Below are positions 9,628 to 20,648 of a DNA stretch of 64,000 bases, in pieces. This DNA is from Pectobacterium araliae (GTDB lineage: Bacteria > Pseudomonadota > Gammaproteobacteria > Enterobacterales > Enterobacteriaceae). A program made the position numbers and the translations under genes. Where the stretch lies: the NCBI RefSeq assembly GCF_037076465.1, contig NZ_AP028908.1, forward strand, positions 3,844,001 through 3,908,000, read 5' to 3'. Numbering within the stretch: the stretch's first letter is position 1; each line of letters opens with the position of its first letter. The notes under the pieces were generated by a model that was not told where the DNA came from, did no database searches, and saw only the letters and a program-made list of their open reading frames with translations.

Positions 9628-9657
9628 AAAAAAGCAGCGAGAAATCGCTGCTTTTTT
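9628..9657. terminator. Bidirectional terminator between plsB and ubiA
   Basis: A 13-bp stem, AAAAAAGCAGCGA / TCGCTGCTTTTTT, with a GAAA tetraloop lies between the convergent genes. A and T runs on both sides make it work in either direction. Confidence 0.92.
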
Positions 9658-9674
9658 GTCTCTGACGATAAGCT

Positions 9675-10538
9675 CTACAAGCCAAACAGCACGCCAATAA
9701 ATATCGCCATACCCGCGTACTTATTATTGTGGAATGCTTTGAAACAAGCATCACGTTCACGCCTGGCAGTCAATATTTGCTGATAGACAAACATCGCGCC
9801 AGCTACCAGCAGCGAAATGTAGTAGGGAATTGCCAGTCCGGTAATGCTTCCCAAAGCCAGTAGCAACAGCAGCATACTGAACTGCAATAACCCGATGATG
9901 ATATTGTCAAAACGGCCAAATAAGATCGCTGTGGATTTCACGCCGATCTTCAAGTCGTCATCACGATCTACCATCGCATATTGCGTATCGTAAGCCACCG
10001 TCCAGCAAATATACGCCAAAAACATCATCCAGCAGGTCACCGGCAAGCTTTCACTGACCGCAGCGTAGGCCATCGGAATCGACCAGCCAAACGCCGCCCC
10101 CAGCACGAACTGAGGCAGATGGCTGACCCGTTTCATAAACGGATAAACCCACGCCAGAGCCAGCCCGGCGACAGACAATAAGATAGTCATCTTATTCAGC
10201 GTCAACACCAGACCAAACGCCAACAAGACCAGCACCACAAACAGAACTTTGGCAGATTGCTCGCTCACCTCACCGCTGGGCAAGGGGCGAGAAGCCGTAC
10301 GTTTTACATGGCCGTCAAAATGCCTGTCGGCATAATCATTAATGACGCAACCCGCCGCACGCATAAGGAAAACACCTGCGACAAAAACAATGAGCGTCCA
10401 CGGTGCAGGTGTTCCTCCTCCCGCCAGCCACAGCGCCCATAGCGTCGGCCACAGCAGTAACAGAGAACCTACCGGTTTATCAATCCGCATCAAGCGACAA
10501 TAAGCCAGCCATTTCCCTGCGGTAACACTTCTTTCCAA
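9675..10538 (-). CDS. ubiA: 4-hydroxybenzoate octaprenyltransferase UbiA
   Basis: A 287-residue integral membrane prenyltransferase that attaches the polyprenyl tail to 4-hydroxybenzoate in ubiquinone synthesis. The two Asp-rich magnesium-diphosphate motifs are visible: NDYADRHFD near residue 68 and [12 protein letters not shown] near residue 185. They are separated by several membrane helices. It lies 12 bases downstream of ubiC, which makes its substrate; this is the conserved ubiCA operon. Confidence 0.96.
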   Translation of the reverse strand: MERSVTAGKWLAYCRLMRIDKPVGSLLLLWPTLWALWLAGGGTPAPWTLIVFVAGVFLMRAAGCVINDYADRHFDGHVKRTASRPLPSGEVSEQSAKVLFVVLVLLAFGLVLTLNKMTILLSVAGLALAWVYPFMKRVSHLPQFVLGAAFGWSIPMAYAAVSESLPVTCWMMFLAYICWTVAYDTQYAMVDRDDDLKIGVKSTAILFGRFDNIIIGLLQFSMLLLLLALGSITGLAIPYYISLLVAGAMFVYQQILTARRERDACFKAFHNNKYAGMAIFIGVLFGL

Positions 10539-10550
10539 GGATTTATCTCC

Positions 10551-11084
10551 TCAAATTACCTGCCAACCTTCATCACCTGGTGTGTAATAAACGGGTGATT
10601 CCGGTAAGAAAAGCTCAGTCAACAGTAACGGATGACCAGAAAGACACAGGCGGGAACGCCGAGCCCATAAGCCTTCACTGCACCCGGTATGAATATAATC
10701 ACGCGTCAGCGATTTTTGCTCAAACAGATAACGACCTAACGGCTGATGGCCTATTTTCGTCAACGCTGCACCTGAACCATCGAGCGTCTGTTGCGGAACA
10801 ATCGTTCTGCCGAAAAGCCAAGGGCGATCGTCACCATACAGCACCACTTCACGCAGCCAGTAACGTTCATCGAGAGGGAGTTGATCGCGCTCTTCGCCCA
10901 ACACCTGTGACGTAATGACCCCCTCACGACAAAGCGTGACCCTCAGTTGGGCACAGTATTTTTCAAGCCGCTGCGTCATGGAACTGGTTTCCATCAGCCA
11001 GTCACCAATGTGTTCAGGTAATACCGAAGGGGGTTCAGTAAACCAGGATATGGTGCGTAGAAGCGTTGACGCATCGTCAGACAT
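10551..11084 (-). CDS. ubiC: Chorismate pyruvate-lyase UbiC
   Basis: A 177-residue cytosolic enzyme that splits chorismate into 4-hydroxybenzoate and pyruvate, the committed step of ubiquinone synthesis. Family elements include WLREVVLYGDDRPWLFGRTI (substrate-binding Arg) and the C-terminal TELFLPESPVY with the conserved Glu. It is slightly longer than the 165-residue E. coli enzyme. It is first in the ubiCA operon, with ubiA 12 bases downstream. Confidence 0.94.
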   Translation of the reverse strand: MSDDASTLLRTISWFTEPPSVLPEHIGDWLMETSSMTQRLEKYCAQLRVTLCREGVITSQVLGEERDQLPLDERYWLREVVLYGDDRPWLFGRTIVPQQTLDGSGAALTKIGHQPLGRYLFEQKSLTRDYIHTGCSEGLWARRSRLCLSGHPLLLTELFLPESPVYYTPGDEGWQVI

Positions 11085-11350
11085 TGTCCCGACTCCAAAC
11101 AGGGTTGCTTATCGATAAAGCATTCGTAAATAAAGTAAGCGCACCTATTGTAGCGCAGAATGCTTCCCCGATAACACGCTATAACCCAATTCATCCCTGA
11201 TGTGGCAACATTTCAGCAATGGGACTAAATGTGTCACGTCCATCGCGATGTTTCAGTAACCATTCATTAGATAATCTGGCGAAAAATCAGCCAAAAGAAA
11301 CGACTACCTCAATAATCCATTGAATTGATTAAATAGAAATGGGGCGCATA
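11085..11350. other. Intergenic region upstream of ubiC
   Basis: The gap between ubiC and the groL terminator should hold the ubiC promoter on the minus strand. No open frame, repeat or recognisable operator is convincing here. Confidence 0.5.
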
Positions 11351-11390
11351 AAAAAAGCACCACCCAGTATCGCGACCGGATAGTGCTCTT
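11351..11390 (-). terminator. Terminator of the groSL operon
   Basis: On the minus strand a stem of about 12 bp (AGCACTATCCGG paired, with some G-T, to CTGGGTGGTGCT) is followed by seven T residues. It lies about 75 bases after the groL stop. Confidence 0.85.
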
Positions 11391-11466
11391 TAAAGGACAG
11401 AAAGACGAGCTTCTGTAATCGACGCCCTGTCACCGGAAAACGGCTTCTGGTGGCAGGAGTGTCACA

Positions 11467-13125
<1,659 letters not shown>

Positions 13126-13158
13126 TTAAATTCGTTCAGTTCAGATGATTACGCGCAA

Positions 13159-13485
<327 letters not shown>

Positions 13486-13550
13486 TTAGGATAAACGCCG
13501 ACGATGTTTTCATAACGACTATGCTTTTCATAATCGGCCTTGTGGTGTTC

Positions 13551-13582
13551 TAAGTGGGGGCGTTTCGCTGCCCTTCAAGGGA
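13551..13582 (-). promoter_or_regulatory. Heat-shock (sigma-32) promoter of groSL
   Basis: Read on the minus strand, CCCTTGAAGGG is followed 13 bases later by CCCCCACTTA. This matches the sigma-32 consensus (CTTGAAA, 13-14 base spacer, CCCCATNT) and resembles the known groE promoter. Confidence 0.9.
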
Positions 13583-13637
13583 GAAAATTCATTTTTTTTG
13601 CGTTAGGCGGTTACATGTAACCGATGCCAGATAAAAA

Positions 13638-13666
13638 ATAAGGATTATCAACATGATAATCCTTAT
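13638..13666. terminator. Hairpin terminator downstream of fxsA
   Basis: A perfect 13-bp stem, ATAAGGATTATCA / TGATAATCCTTAT, with an ACA loop has T-rich sequence on both flanks (CTGTTTTT to the right; TTTTTTATC on the minus strand). It lies just after the minus-strand fxsA stop. Confidence 0.88.
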
Positions 13667-13689
13667 CTGTTTTTCAGGCAGTCGCGACG

Positions 13690-14160
13690 TTAGCGCTCGT
13701 CCCGATCGTCGCGGTGTTCAATATTTCCGCGCCCACCGTCCTTGCGCTGATATTCACCTTCAAAAGTATTCCCGCCAGAAGGCGGTGCGTCGGAACCGGA
13801 ACGCCAAATGTGTAAGTGAGGCATCAGTTTGAGCGTCAGGCTTTTCTGTACTGGCGGCAGTAACAACAACAGCCCCAGAAAGTCGGTCAGGAAACCCGGA
13901 ATCAGGAGCAGGAAGCCAGCCAGCACCAGTGAAACGCTTTTAACCATTTCAGCCGCAGGGCTTTCACCTGCCGCCATTTTCTGCTGCATCTGCACCAGCG
14001 TTTTCATTCCCTGATTACGCACCAGCGAGACGCCCACGCAGGACGTGAAGACCACCAGCAGCAGAGCCATGGCGACACCCAATACTTCAGCCACTTGAAT
14101 AAACAGCGATATCTCGATGTATGCTAAAAGAAAAATCAGTAATAACGGTAACCAGCGCAC
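13690..14160 (-). CDS. fxsA: FxsA family membrane protein
   Basis: A 156-residue inner membrane protein of the FxsA/UPF0716 family. Overproduction of E. coli FxsA relieves F-plasmid exclusion of phage T7; its normal role is unknown. The N-terminal helices (LLLIFLLAYIEISLFIQVAE), a second pair around residues 75-105 (including LIPGFLTDFLGLLLLLPP) and a charged, disordered C-terminus rich in Arg, Asp and Gly are visible. It lies between groS and aspA as in E. coli. Confidence 0.93.
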   Translation of the reverse strand: MRWLPLLLIFLLAYIEISLFIQVAEVLGVAMALLLVVFTSCVGVSLVRNQGMKTLVQMQQKMAAGESPAAEMVKSVSLVLAGFLLLIPGFLTDFLGLLLLLPPVQKSLTLKLMPHLHIWRSGSDAPPSGGNTFEGEYQRKDGGRGNIEHRDDRDER

Positions 14161-14640
14161 CCGGTTCTCCTGTGTTTTTTTAACGCGTACTGTCGTTAAT
14201 AAGAACGTGTGTTAATGAAAACGTGTTAAGCCATCACGATTGAAAATCCAGATACGCTTTACTCCCAATGGATTAGGTGAGACACGCGCTCTGCCCTGCA
14301 ATCCGGCACATCATGATTTAGTTAAATGGGTGTGCCTTTGCACGTTTTCAAGCCGCCACGCTACGATTATTGTTCTAAAATAATGACTCGTGACTACAAT
14401 CACAGTTCATTTACTGTAACGGTAGAGAGCACCAGTATAGTGATCTAAACACCTGTTTTTCACTGCCATAACGACATATCCTCACGGCAATGGATATATG
14501 GTTGGTCAAACATCCCAATACTATTGCCGAGAGAAGACGGTTTATCCGTAGTCGCTCTATTTTCCGAAGTAAAGCCATCTGAAAAACCAGCCCACAACGT
14601 CTAGTCACCTCACTAGTCGTACAACAGGATAGGAATTTTC
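14161..14640. other. fxsA-aspA divergent intergenic region
   Basis: This 480-base non-coding stretch should hold the aspA promoter and leader. Apart from a good CRP-like site (separate entry) I see no open frame with coding character. A 65-codon antisense frame here has no start signal and is ignored. Confidence 0.6.
14389..14404 (+). promoter_or_regulatory. Probable CRP-binding site upstream of aspA
   Basis: CGTGACTACAATCACA matches the CRP consensus TGTGA-N6-TCACA at nine of ten core bases. E. coli aspA is activated by CRP and FNR (established knowledge), which supports the call. The site is about 235 bases from the start codon, so the transcript leader would be long or other sites also exist. 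Confidence 0.65.
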
Positions 14641-16080
14641 ATGTCAGAAAACATCCGTATTGAAGAAGACCTGTTAGGCACCCGAGAAGTTCCCGCAGAC
14701 GCGTATTATGGTGTTCATACGCTGCGCGCCGTCGAAAACTTCTATATCAGTAACAATAAAGTCAGCGACATTCCCGAGTTCGTGCGCGGCATGGTCATGG
14801 TGAAGAAAGCCGCCGCGCTGGCGAACAAAGAACTGCAAACTATCCCGAAAAAAATCGCCGACGTCATCATCCGCGCCTGTGATGAAGTGCTGAATAACGG
14901 CAAATGCATGGATCAGTTCCCGGTAGATGTCTATCAAGGGGGCGCGGGCACGTCGGTGAATATGAATACCAACGAAGTATTAGCCAATATTGGTCTGGAG
15001 TTGATGGGCCACCAGAAAGGCGAATACCAGTATCTGAACCCCAACGATCACCTGAATAAATGCCAATCCACCAATGATGCCTACCCCACCGGATTTCGTA
15101 TCGCGGTCTACGCGGCCGTACTGAAGCTGACGGAAGCGATAGCGAAGTTGAGTGAGGGTTTCGAACGCAAAGCTAAAGAGTTTGAAGACGTTCTGAAGAT
15201 GGGCCGCACCCAGTTGCAGGACGCGGTGCCGATGACGCTCGGACAAGAATTTCATGCGTTCAACGTGCTGTTGCAGGAAGAAATCAAAAACCTGTTGCGC
15301 ACGGCGGAACTGCTGCTTGAAGTCAATCTGGGCGCGACTGCAATCGGTACGCGCTTGAACACGCCAGACGGCTACCAGCAACTGGCGGTACAGCGTTTGG
15401 CGGAAGTCAGCGGCCTGCCGTGCGTGCCCGCAGAAGATTTGATCGAGGCGACGTCAGACTGCGGTGCCTATGTGATGGTGCACAGTTCGCTGAAACGTCT
15501 GGCCGTGAAACTGTCGAAGATCTGTAATGACTTGCGTCTGCTCTCTTCAGGCCCGCGCGCTGGCCTGAATGAAATCAACCTGCCGGAGTTACAGGCAGGC
15601 TCTTCGATCATGCCAGCCAAGGTTAACCCCGTGGTGCCGGAAGTGGTCAATCAGGTGTGCTTCAAGGTCATCGGTAACGACACCTGCGTCACCATGGCAT
15701 CGGAAGCTGGACAATTACAGTTGAACGTGATGGAACCGGTTATCGGCCAGGCGATGTTTGAATCGACCCATATCCTGACCAACGCTTGCTACAACCTGCT
15801 GGAGAAATGCGTCAACGGCATCACCGCCAATAAAGGTGTCTGCGAAGCCTATGTTTTCAACTCTATCGGCATTGTGACGTACCTGAACCCGTTCATCGGC
15901 CACCACAACGGCGATATCGTCGGCAGAATCTGCGCCGAAACAGGCAAAAGCGTGCGTGAAGTCGTACTGGAGCGCGGTCTACTGACAGAAGCCGAGCTGG
16001 ATGACATTTTCTCCATCCAGAACTTGATGCATCCGGCGTACAAAGCCAAACGCTATACCGATGAAAACGAGCTTCCCTAA
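14641..16080 (+). CDS. aspA: Aspartate ammonia-lyase AspA
   Basis: A 479-residue cytosolic tetrameric enzyme that deaminates L-aspartate to fumarate and ammonia. The fumarase/aspartase signature [11 protein letters not shown] is intact, and the catalytic-loop Ser lies in this segment. The N-terminal substrate-binding segment [13 protein letters not shown] (QSTNDAYPT) and [10 protein letters not shown] are also present. Its fumarate product can feed anaerobic respiration through the C4-dicarboxylate antiporter encoded next, dcuA. A terminator or attenuator hairpin separates the two genes. Confidence 0.97.
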   Translation: MSENIRIEEDLLGTREVPADAYYGVHTLRAVENFYISNNKVSDIPEFVRGMVMVKKAAALANKELQTIPKKIADVIIRACDEVLNNGKCMDQFPVDVYQGGAGTSVNMNTNEVLANIGLELMGHQKGEYQYLNPNDHLNKCQSTNDAYPTGFRIAVYAAVLKLTEAIAKLSEGFERKAKEFEDVLKMGRTQLQDAVPMTLGQEFHAFNVLLQEEIKNLLRTAELLLEVNLGATAIGTRLNTPDGYQQLAVQRLAEVSGLPCVPAEDLIEATSDCGAYVMVHSSLKRLAVKLSKICNDLRLLSSGPRAGLNEINLPELQAGSSIMPAKVNPVVPEVVNQVCFKVIGNDTCVTMASEAGQLQLNVMEPVIGQAMFESTHILTNACYNLLEKCVNGITANKGVCEAYVFNSIGIVTYLNPFIGHHNGDIVGRICAETGKSVREVVLERGLLTEAELDDIFSIQNLMHPAYKAKRYTDENELP

Positions 16081-16100
16081 TACCGACATCTAATTCCAAC

Positions 16101-16140
16101 AGGCACGTCCGTTCACGAAGAACAGCGTGCCTTTATTTTT
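16101..16140 (+). terminator. Terminator between aspA and dcuA
   Basis: The stem AGGCACG / CGTGCCT is extended after an internal loop by GTTC / GAAC, and is followed by TTATTTTTT. In E. coli dcuA is partly co-transcribed with aspA, so some readthrough is likely. Confidence 0.85.
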
Positions 16141-16201
16141 TGCTGCATACAGCCATAAGAATAAGTTATGAAATTTTTATTATTAATTAAGGAGCGCAGT
16201 C

Positions 16202-17503
16202 ATGCTTGGTCTTGAGTTACTCATCGTTCTGCTCGCCATCTATTTGGGGGCTCGACTGGGAGGCATCGGCATTGGTTTCGCTGGTGGCCTAGGGGTGCTC
16301 ATACTTACGCTAGGGTTTCAGATCAAACCCGGCGTCATCCCTTTTGATGTCATTGAAATTATCATGGCCGTTATCGCCGCCATCGCCGCCATGCAGGTGG
16401 CGGGCGGAATGGATTATTTGGTCAGCCTAGCGGAAAAACTGCTGCGTACGCACCCGAAATACGTCACCTTTCTCGCGCCACTGGTCACTTACTTCATGAC
16501 GATTCTGGCGGGAACCGGACACACCGCGTTCTCCACTCTGCCAGTTATCGCCGAAGTTGCCAAAGAGCAAGGGATTCGCCCGTCTCGCCCGCTCTCTATC
16601 GCCGTTGTCGCGTCGCAAATCGCGATTACCGCGTCCCCCATCTCTGCGGCGGTGGTGTTTGTCGCCGGTATTCTTGAGCCGCACGGGGTCAGCTACCTGC
16701 TGCTGTTAGGGATTTGTATTCCTACCACGCTCGCAGCGATTATGCTGACAGCGATTGTGACCAATTTCCTGGGCAAAGAGCTAAAAGATGATCCGATTTA
16801 TCAGGAACGGCTGAAAAAAGGTGAAACCACGCTGCGCGGTAATAGCCAGCATGAGATCAAACCGGGAGCCAAGCTGTCTGTGCTGCTGTTTCTAATCGGC
16901 ATCGTCGCTGTCGTTCTGTATGCCACGGCAATCAGCGGCACCGTTGGGCTGATTCAAAACCCGGTACTGCCACGCAACGAAGCGATTGTGGTCTTCATGC
17001 TGACCATCGCCACGCTGATTTGCCTCACCTGCAAAATCGACACCTCGCGCATCCTCTCTGCCAGCACGTTTAAATCTGGCATGAGCGCCTGTATCTGCGT
17101 AATGGGCGTGGCCTGGCTGGGCGATACCTTTGTTAAAGCCCACATTTCCGATATTCAGGACACCGCAGGCGCACTGCTGCAAAGCTACCCGTGGATGCTG
17201 GCCGTCGTGCTGTTCTTCGCCGCTACACTGCTTTACTCTCAGGCGGCAACAGCGAAGGCGCTGATGCCTGCGGCGCTGCTGCTGGGTGTGTCTCCGGTCA
17301 CAGCGGTAGCGTCTTTTGCTGCCGTTTCCGCCCTGTTCGTTCTGCCGACCTACCCGACCCTACTCGCAGCAGTGGAGATGGACGACACCGGCTCAACACG
17401 CATTGGCAAGTTTGTGTTTAACCACTCCTTTCTGATCCCCGGCGTGATAGCGATTACGCTGTCGGTAATATTTGGCTTCATCCTCGGTAGCATCCTGATC
17501 TAA
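16202..17503 (+). CDS. dcuA: Anaerobic C4-dicarboxylate antiporter DcuA
   Basis: A 433-residue inner membrane transporter with ten or more hydrophobic helices. It exchanges fumarate, aspartate or malate for succinate. The sequence begins MLGLELLIVLLAIYLGARLGG and has the Dcu-family stretches AGTGHTAFSTLPVIAEVAKE and PERPLS-type PSRPLSIAVVASQ. The start ATG follows AAGGAGCG. It is paired with aspA, which supplies intracellular fumarate. Confidence 0.96.
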   Translation: MLGLELLIVLLAIYLGARLGGIGIGFAGGLGVLILTLGFQIKPGVIPFDVIEIIMAVIAAIAAMQVAGGMDYLVSLAEKLLRTHPKYVTFLAPLVTYFMTILAGTGHTAFSTLPVIAEVAKEQGIRPSRPLSIAVVASQIAITASPISAAVVFVAGILEPHGVSYLLLLGICIPTTLAAIMLTAIVTNFLGKELKDDPIYQERLKKGETTLRGNSQHEIKPGAKLSVLLFLIGIVAVVLYATAISGTVGLIQNPVLPRNEAIVVFMLTIATLICLTCKIDTSRILSASTFKSGMSACICVMGVAWLGDTFVKAHISDIQDTAGALLQSYPWMLAVVLFFAATLLYSQAATAKALMPAALLLGVSPVTAVASFAAVSALFVLPTYPTLLAAVEMDDTGSTRIGKFVFNHSFLIPGVIAITLSVIFGFILGSILI

Positions 17504-17528
17504 AGATTTCCCTTCAGATAGGCCTCGC

Positions 17529-17551
17529 GGATCGACCTGACAGGTCGATCC
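17529..17551 (+). terminator. Hairpin after dcuA
   Basis: A near-perfect palindrome, GGATCGACCTGACAGGTCGATCC, lies 26 bases after the dcuA stop. There is no T-run beyond short pyrimidines, so termination is only probable. Confidence 0.55.
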
Positions 17552-17631
17552 GTATCATTTCCTCACGCAAATAAAGCAAGGTATAGTGTGGTTCTGGTTG
17601 TCTGGGATTTTGCTCATCTGACACGGAGGAT

Positions 17632-17940
17632 ATGATGTCTGACCGCCCGCTTTGCGACGCTGTCGTCATATTATGTACCGCACCTGACGATGCCTGTGCG
17701 CAACAGCTTGCCAACGCGCTGCTGGAAGCGCGGCTTGCAGCCTGCATCACTCTGCTGCCCGGCGCACGTTCGCTCTACTACTGGGAAGGAAAGCTCGAAC
17801 AGCAATCAGAAGTACAAATGCTGATAAAAAGCGATATCTCACATCAGCAAGCGCTGCTGACCCACCTGAAACAACAACACCCTTATGATACGCCGGAACT
17901 GTTAGTCCTGCCGGTATCCGGGGCGACGGCGATTATCTGA
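17632..17940 (+). pseudogene. cutA: CutA divalent-cation tolerance protein with C-terminal frameshift
   Basis: The product begins like CutA, a trimeric periplasmic or cytosolic copper-tolerance protein, and keeps [28 protein letters not shown] and [15 protein letters not shown]. After that the frame ends early (102 residues) with A-T-A-I-I. The normal C-terminus, [14 protein letters not shown], is encoded in the next frame and stops at 17966, overlapping dsbD by 25 bases as in E. coli. One extra G in the G-run at 17920-17923 would restore it. Either a real frameshift or a sequencing error is possible; the lost strand belongs to the trimer interface. Confidence 0.85.
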
Positions 17941-17941
17941 C

Positions 17942-19675
17942 ATGGCTCAACGCATCTTTACGCTGATTTTCCTGTTATGGACAGCTGTCGGCACACCCAG
18001 TGTGGCCGCCTCTTCTTTTGGTCAGAAGCTATTTGGCAACAGTACGACGTCACGCTTTCTACCAGTCGATGGGGCTTTCGCCTTTGAGTTTCATCAGCAG
18101 GATAACCAGCTCAACCTGCGCTGGGATATCCATCCCGATTACTACCTGTACCGCGCGCAAATCAAGATCGAGGGAAACGGTGCCACGCTTGGCAAGGTGG
18201 AACTGCCACAGGGAGAAAGCCATAACGACGAGTTCTTCGGTCAGGTCTTTATTCTGCGGGATCGATTGGCGCTAACGGTCCCGATTGAACAGGCCGAAAA
18301 CAGCACGACCGTCAAAGTAACCTATCAAGGCTGCGCTGATGCAGGTTTCTGCTATCCGCCGGAAACCCGTGTCGTTCCTCTCAGTCAGGTGTTGACTAAC
18401 GCAGGCACAGGAGCGCCGCTCAATACCACATCAAACCAAAGCGCACCGCCGCAGAACACACCGATGCCCTTCTCACCATGGTGGGCGCTGTTGATTGGTA
18501 TCGGCGTCGCCTTTACCCCCTGCGTCCTGCCGATGTACCCGTTGATTGCCAGTCTGGTGCTGGGCAGAAAAGAACAGCTGACACCGCGCCGCACGCTGCT
18601 ACTGTCGATGACCTATGTTCAAGGCATGGCCTTGACCTACACACTTCTCGGGCTGGTTGTCGCCGCAGCCGGATTACGCTTTCAGGCCGCGCTCCAGCAT
18701 CCGTACATTCTGATTAGCCTGTCGGTGATGTTTGTCGCACTGGCGCTTTCAATGTTTGGCCTTTATACGCTACAACTCCCGTCATCCGTACAGACTCGGC
18801 TGACAGAGTGGAGCAACCGCCAGCAAGGCGGCTCCGTCACTGGCGTATTCTTCATGGGCGCGCTGGCAGGGCTGATTTGTTCCCCCTGCACCACCGCCCC
18901 GCTCAGTGCCATCCTGCTTTACATCGCCCAGAGCGGCAACATGCTGGCAGGCGGCGGCACGCTCTATCTCTACGCACTCGGAATGGGTTTACCGCTCATT
19001 CTGGTCACGCTGTTTGGCAACAAACTGCTGCCGCGCAGCGGCCCGTGGATGCAGTACGTTAAGGAAGCGTTTGGCTTCATTATTCTGGCACTGCCCGTCT
19101 TTCTGCTGGAACGCATTCTGGGCGAAACGTGGGGAATGCGTATGTGGAGCACACTCGGCATCGCCTTCTTCGGCTGGGCGCTCATGCTGACGTTGCGTAG
19201 CAGCAAAGGCTGGATGCGCGGCGTACAGTTGCTGCTGCTGGCAGGCGTAGTGATCAGCGCTAAACCGCTGCAAGACTGGGTATTCCCCCCAACTGGCGTG
19301 GCGCAAACCCACACCTCGGCACTGAACTTCTCCCCAGTCGCCAACATTGCCGATCTCAACAGCGCGCTGGCAAAGAGCGCTCAGCCTGTTATGCTCGATC
19401 TTTACGCTGACTGGTGCGTGGCCTGCAAAGAGTTCGAGAAATACACGTTCAGCGACCCAGCGGTGCAAAACCATCTGTCGCGCATCACGTTACTACAAGC
19501 GGACGTCACCGCTAACCGCGAAGAACAAAACGCGTTGCTGAAAAAGCTACAGGTTTTAGGGCTGCCGACCATCGTCTTTTTTGACGCTCAGGGGAAAGAG
19601 ATCCCCGGCTCGCGCGTCACTGGCTTTATGAACGCTGAACAATTTCAGGCACATTTGCAGAAATTCAGCCCATAA
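17942..19675 (+). CDS. dsbD: Thiol:disulfide interchange protein DsbD
   Basis: A 577-residue inner membrane electron conduit that carries reducing power from cytoplasmic thioredoxin to periplasmic DsbC, DsbG and cytochrome maturation. A signal peptide (residues 1-22) is followed by the periplasmic alpha domain with the GCADAGFC cysteine pair. An eight-helix domain has its Cys pair in FTPCVLP and CSPCTTAP, and a periplasmic thioredoxin-like gamma domain has the active site WCVACK. All six catalytic cysteines are present. The start lies inside the ancestral cutA C-terminus. Confidence 0.97.
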   Translation: MAQRIFTLIFLLWTAVGTPSVAASSFGQKLFGNSTTSRFLPVDGAFAFEFHQQDNQLNLRWDIHPDYYLYRAQIKIEGNGATLGKVELPQGESHNDEFFGQVFILRDRLALTVPIEQAENSTTVKVTYQGCADAGFCYPPETRVVPLSQVLTNAGTGAPLNTTSNQSAPPQNTPMPFSPWWALLIGIGVAFTPCVLPMYPLIASLVLGRKEQLTPRRTLLLSMTYVQGMALTYTLLGLVVAAAGLRFQAALQHPYILISLSVMFVALALSMFGLYTLQLPSSVQTRLTEWSNRQQGGSVTGVFFMGALAGLICSPCTTAPLSAILLYIAQSGNMLAGGGTLYLYALGMGLPLILVTLFGNKLLPRSGPWMQYVKEAFGFIILALPVFLLERILGETWGMRMWSTLGIAFFGWALMLTLRSSKGWMRGVQLLLLAGVVISAKPLQDWVFPPTGVAQTHTSALNFSPVANIADLNSALAKSAQPVMLDLYADWCVACKEFEKYTFSDPAVQNHLSRITLLQADVTANREEQNALLKKLQVLGLPTIVFFDAQGKEIPGSRVTGFMNAEQFQAHLQKFSP

Positions 19676-19709
19676 ACAACACGATATATGTGCTTCTGGA
19701 GGAGACTTA

Positions 19710-20285
19710 ATGCAACGGGAAGACGTTCTTGAACATGCGCTTACTCTGCTGGAGCAGCACGGATTTGCCATGACGACGCTGGATATGCTGGCGGAAAAAC
19801 TGGGGGTTTCGGTAGAGGAACTGACGCCATTCTGGCCGGATCGGGAGGCGCTGCTGTACGACGGCCTGCGTCACCACAGCCAGCAGGTCGATACCTGGCG
19901 GCGTCAGCTATTATTGGATGACGAGAGAAGCATCGAGCAAAAGCTGCTGGCGCGCTATCAGGTTTTACATGAGTCGGTGAACAAACAGCGCTATCCAGGC
20001 TGTTTGTTTATTGCGGCGTGCAGCTTCTTCCCCGATATCAACCACCCTATTCACCAGATTGCGGAACAGCAGAAGCTGGCGTCTTACCAGTACACTCGCG
20101 ATTTACTGGAAGAACTGGAAACGGACGATCCCGAGATGGTGGCACAGCAGATGGAGTTGATTCTGGAAGGCTGCCTGAGCAACCTGCTGGTCAAGCATCA
20201 GGCCGCCAGCATCGCCACCGCCCAGCGGCTGGCAGAAGATGTCTTACGCTTTGCGCTGTGCCGCAAAAATGGCGCACTCACCTGA
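19710..20285 (+). CDS. yjdC: TetR-family regulator YjdC
   Basis: A 191-residue TetR-type regulator, the same length as E. coli YjdC. The N-terminal helix-turn-helix covers residues 8-48 ([22 protein letters not shown]), and a C-terminal ligand or dimer domain includes [19 protein letters not shown]. Ligand and targets are unknown. The ATG follows GGAGGAG. It lies between dsbD and tRNA-Phe, exactly as at the E. coli pheU locus. A terminator hairpin follows. Confidence 0.93.
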   Translation: MQREDVLEHALTLLEQHGFAMTTLDMLAEKLGVSVEELTPFWPDREALLYDGLRHHSQQVDTWRRQLLLDDERSIEQKLLARYQVLHESVNKQRYPGCLFIAACSFFPDINHPIHQIAEQQKLASYQYTRDLLEELETDDPEMVAQQMELILEGCLSNLLVKHQAASIATAQRLAEDVLRFALCRKNGALT

Positions 20286-20295
20286 TTTCAGAAAC

Positions 20296-20322
20296 AAAAT
20301 GCGGTAAAGCCCGCATTTTGGC
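20296..20322 (+). terminator. Terminator after yjdC
   Basis: The stem AAAATGCGG / CCGCATTTT with a short loop lies just after the yjdC stop; the T-run forms part of the stem. Confidence 0.78.
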
Positions 20323-20411
20323 TGAAAAGTCGGCAGTCAGCAGGGTTTTCCGCGCTTTCGTTGATAAACCCGTTGACGCCGTGCGGCCAATACGGTTTAA
20401 TGCGCCCCGTT

Positions 20412-20487
20412 GCCCGGATAGCTCAGTCGGTAGAGCAGAGGATTGAAAATCCTCGTGTCCTTGGTTCGATTCCGAGTCCGGGCACCA
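20412..20487 (+). tRNA. pheU: tRNA-Phe (GAA anticodon), pheU locus
   Basis: A 76-base tRNA starting GCCCGGATAGCTCAGTCGG, with anticodon loop ATTGAAAAT (anticodon GAA), T-loop GGTTCGATTCC, acceptor strand TCCGGGC and an encoded CCA end. All stems pair. The 3' end is the integration site of the downstream island. Confidence 0.98.
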
Positions 20488-20645
20488 TCTTTCCTTTTTT
20501 ATGCTTCCTTATCAATCCCTATATTGTTGCGATTCAATAAGTTGGCGTGAAAATCTTTTCCGATGCGTTTTGATTTATCCCTTCGTATCGGGGAATTTGT
20601 GGGTCAGATTGCGGGTCATTCAGTTCGATGAACGGGAGTGACCCT
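20472..20645. repeat. Left copy of island direct repeat (attL plus integrase leader)
   Basis: The repeat begins inside the tRNA-Phe 3' end (CCGAGTCCGGGCACCA) and runs to four bases before the integrase start codon. A second copy at 38888-39060 differs at about seven positions, including one missing G in the CCGGG of the att core. The repeat is much longer than a normal att core, so the right copy is probably the start of another related island rather than only attR. Confidence 0.9.
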
Positions 20646-20648
20646 CAC

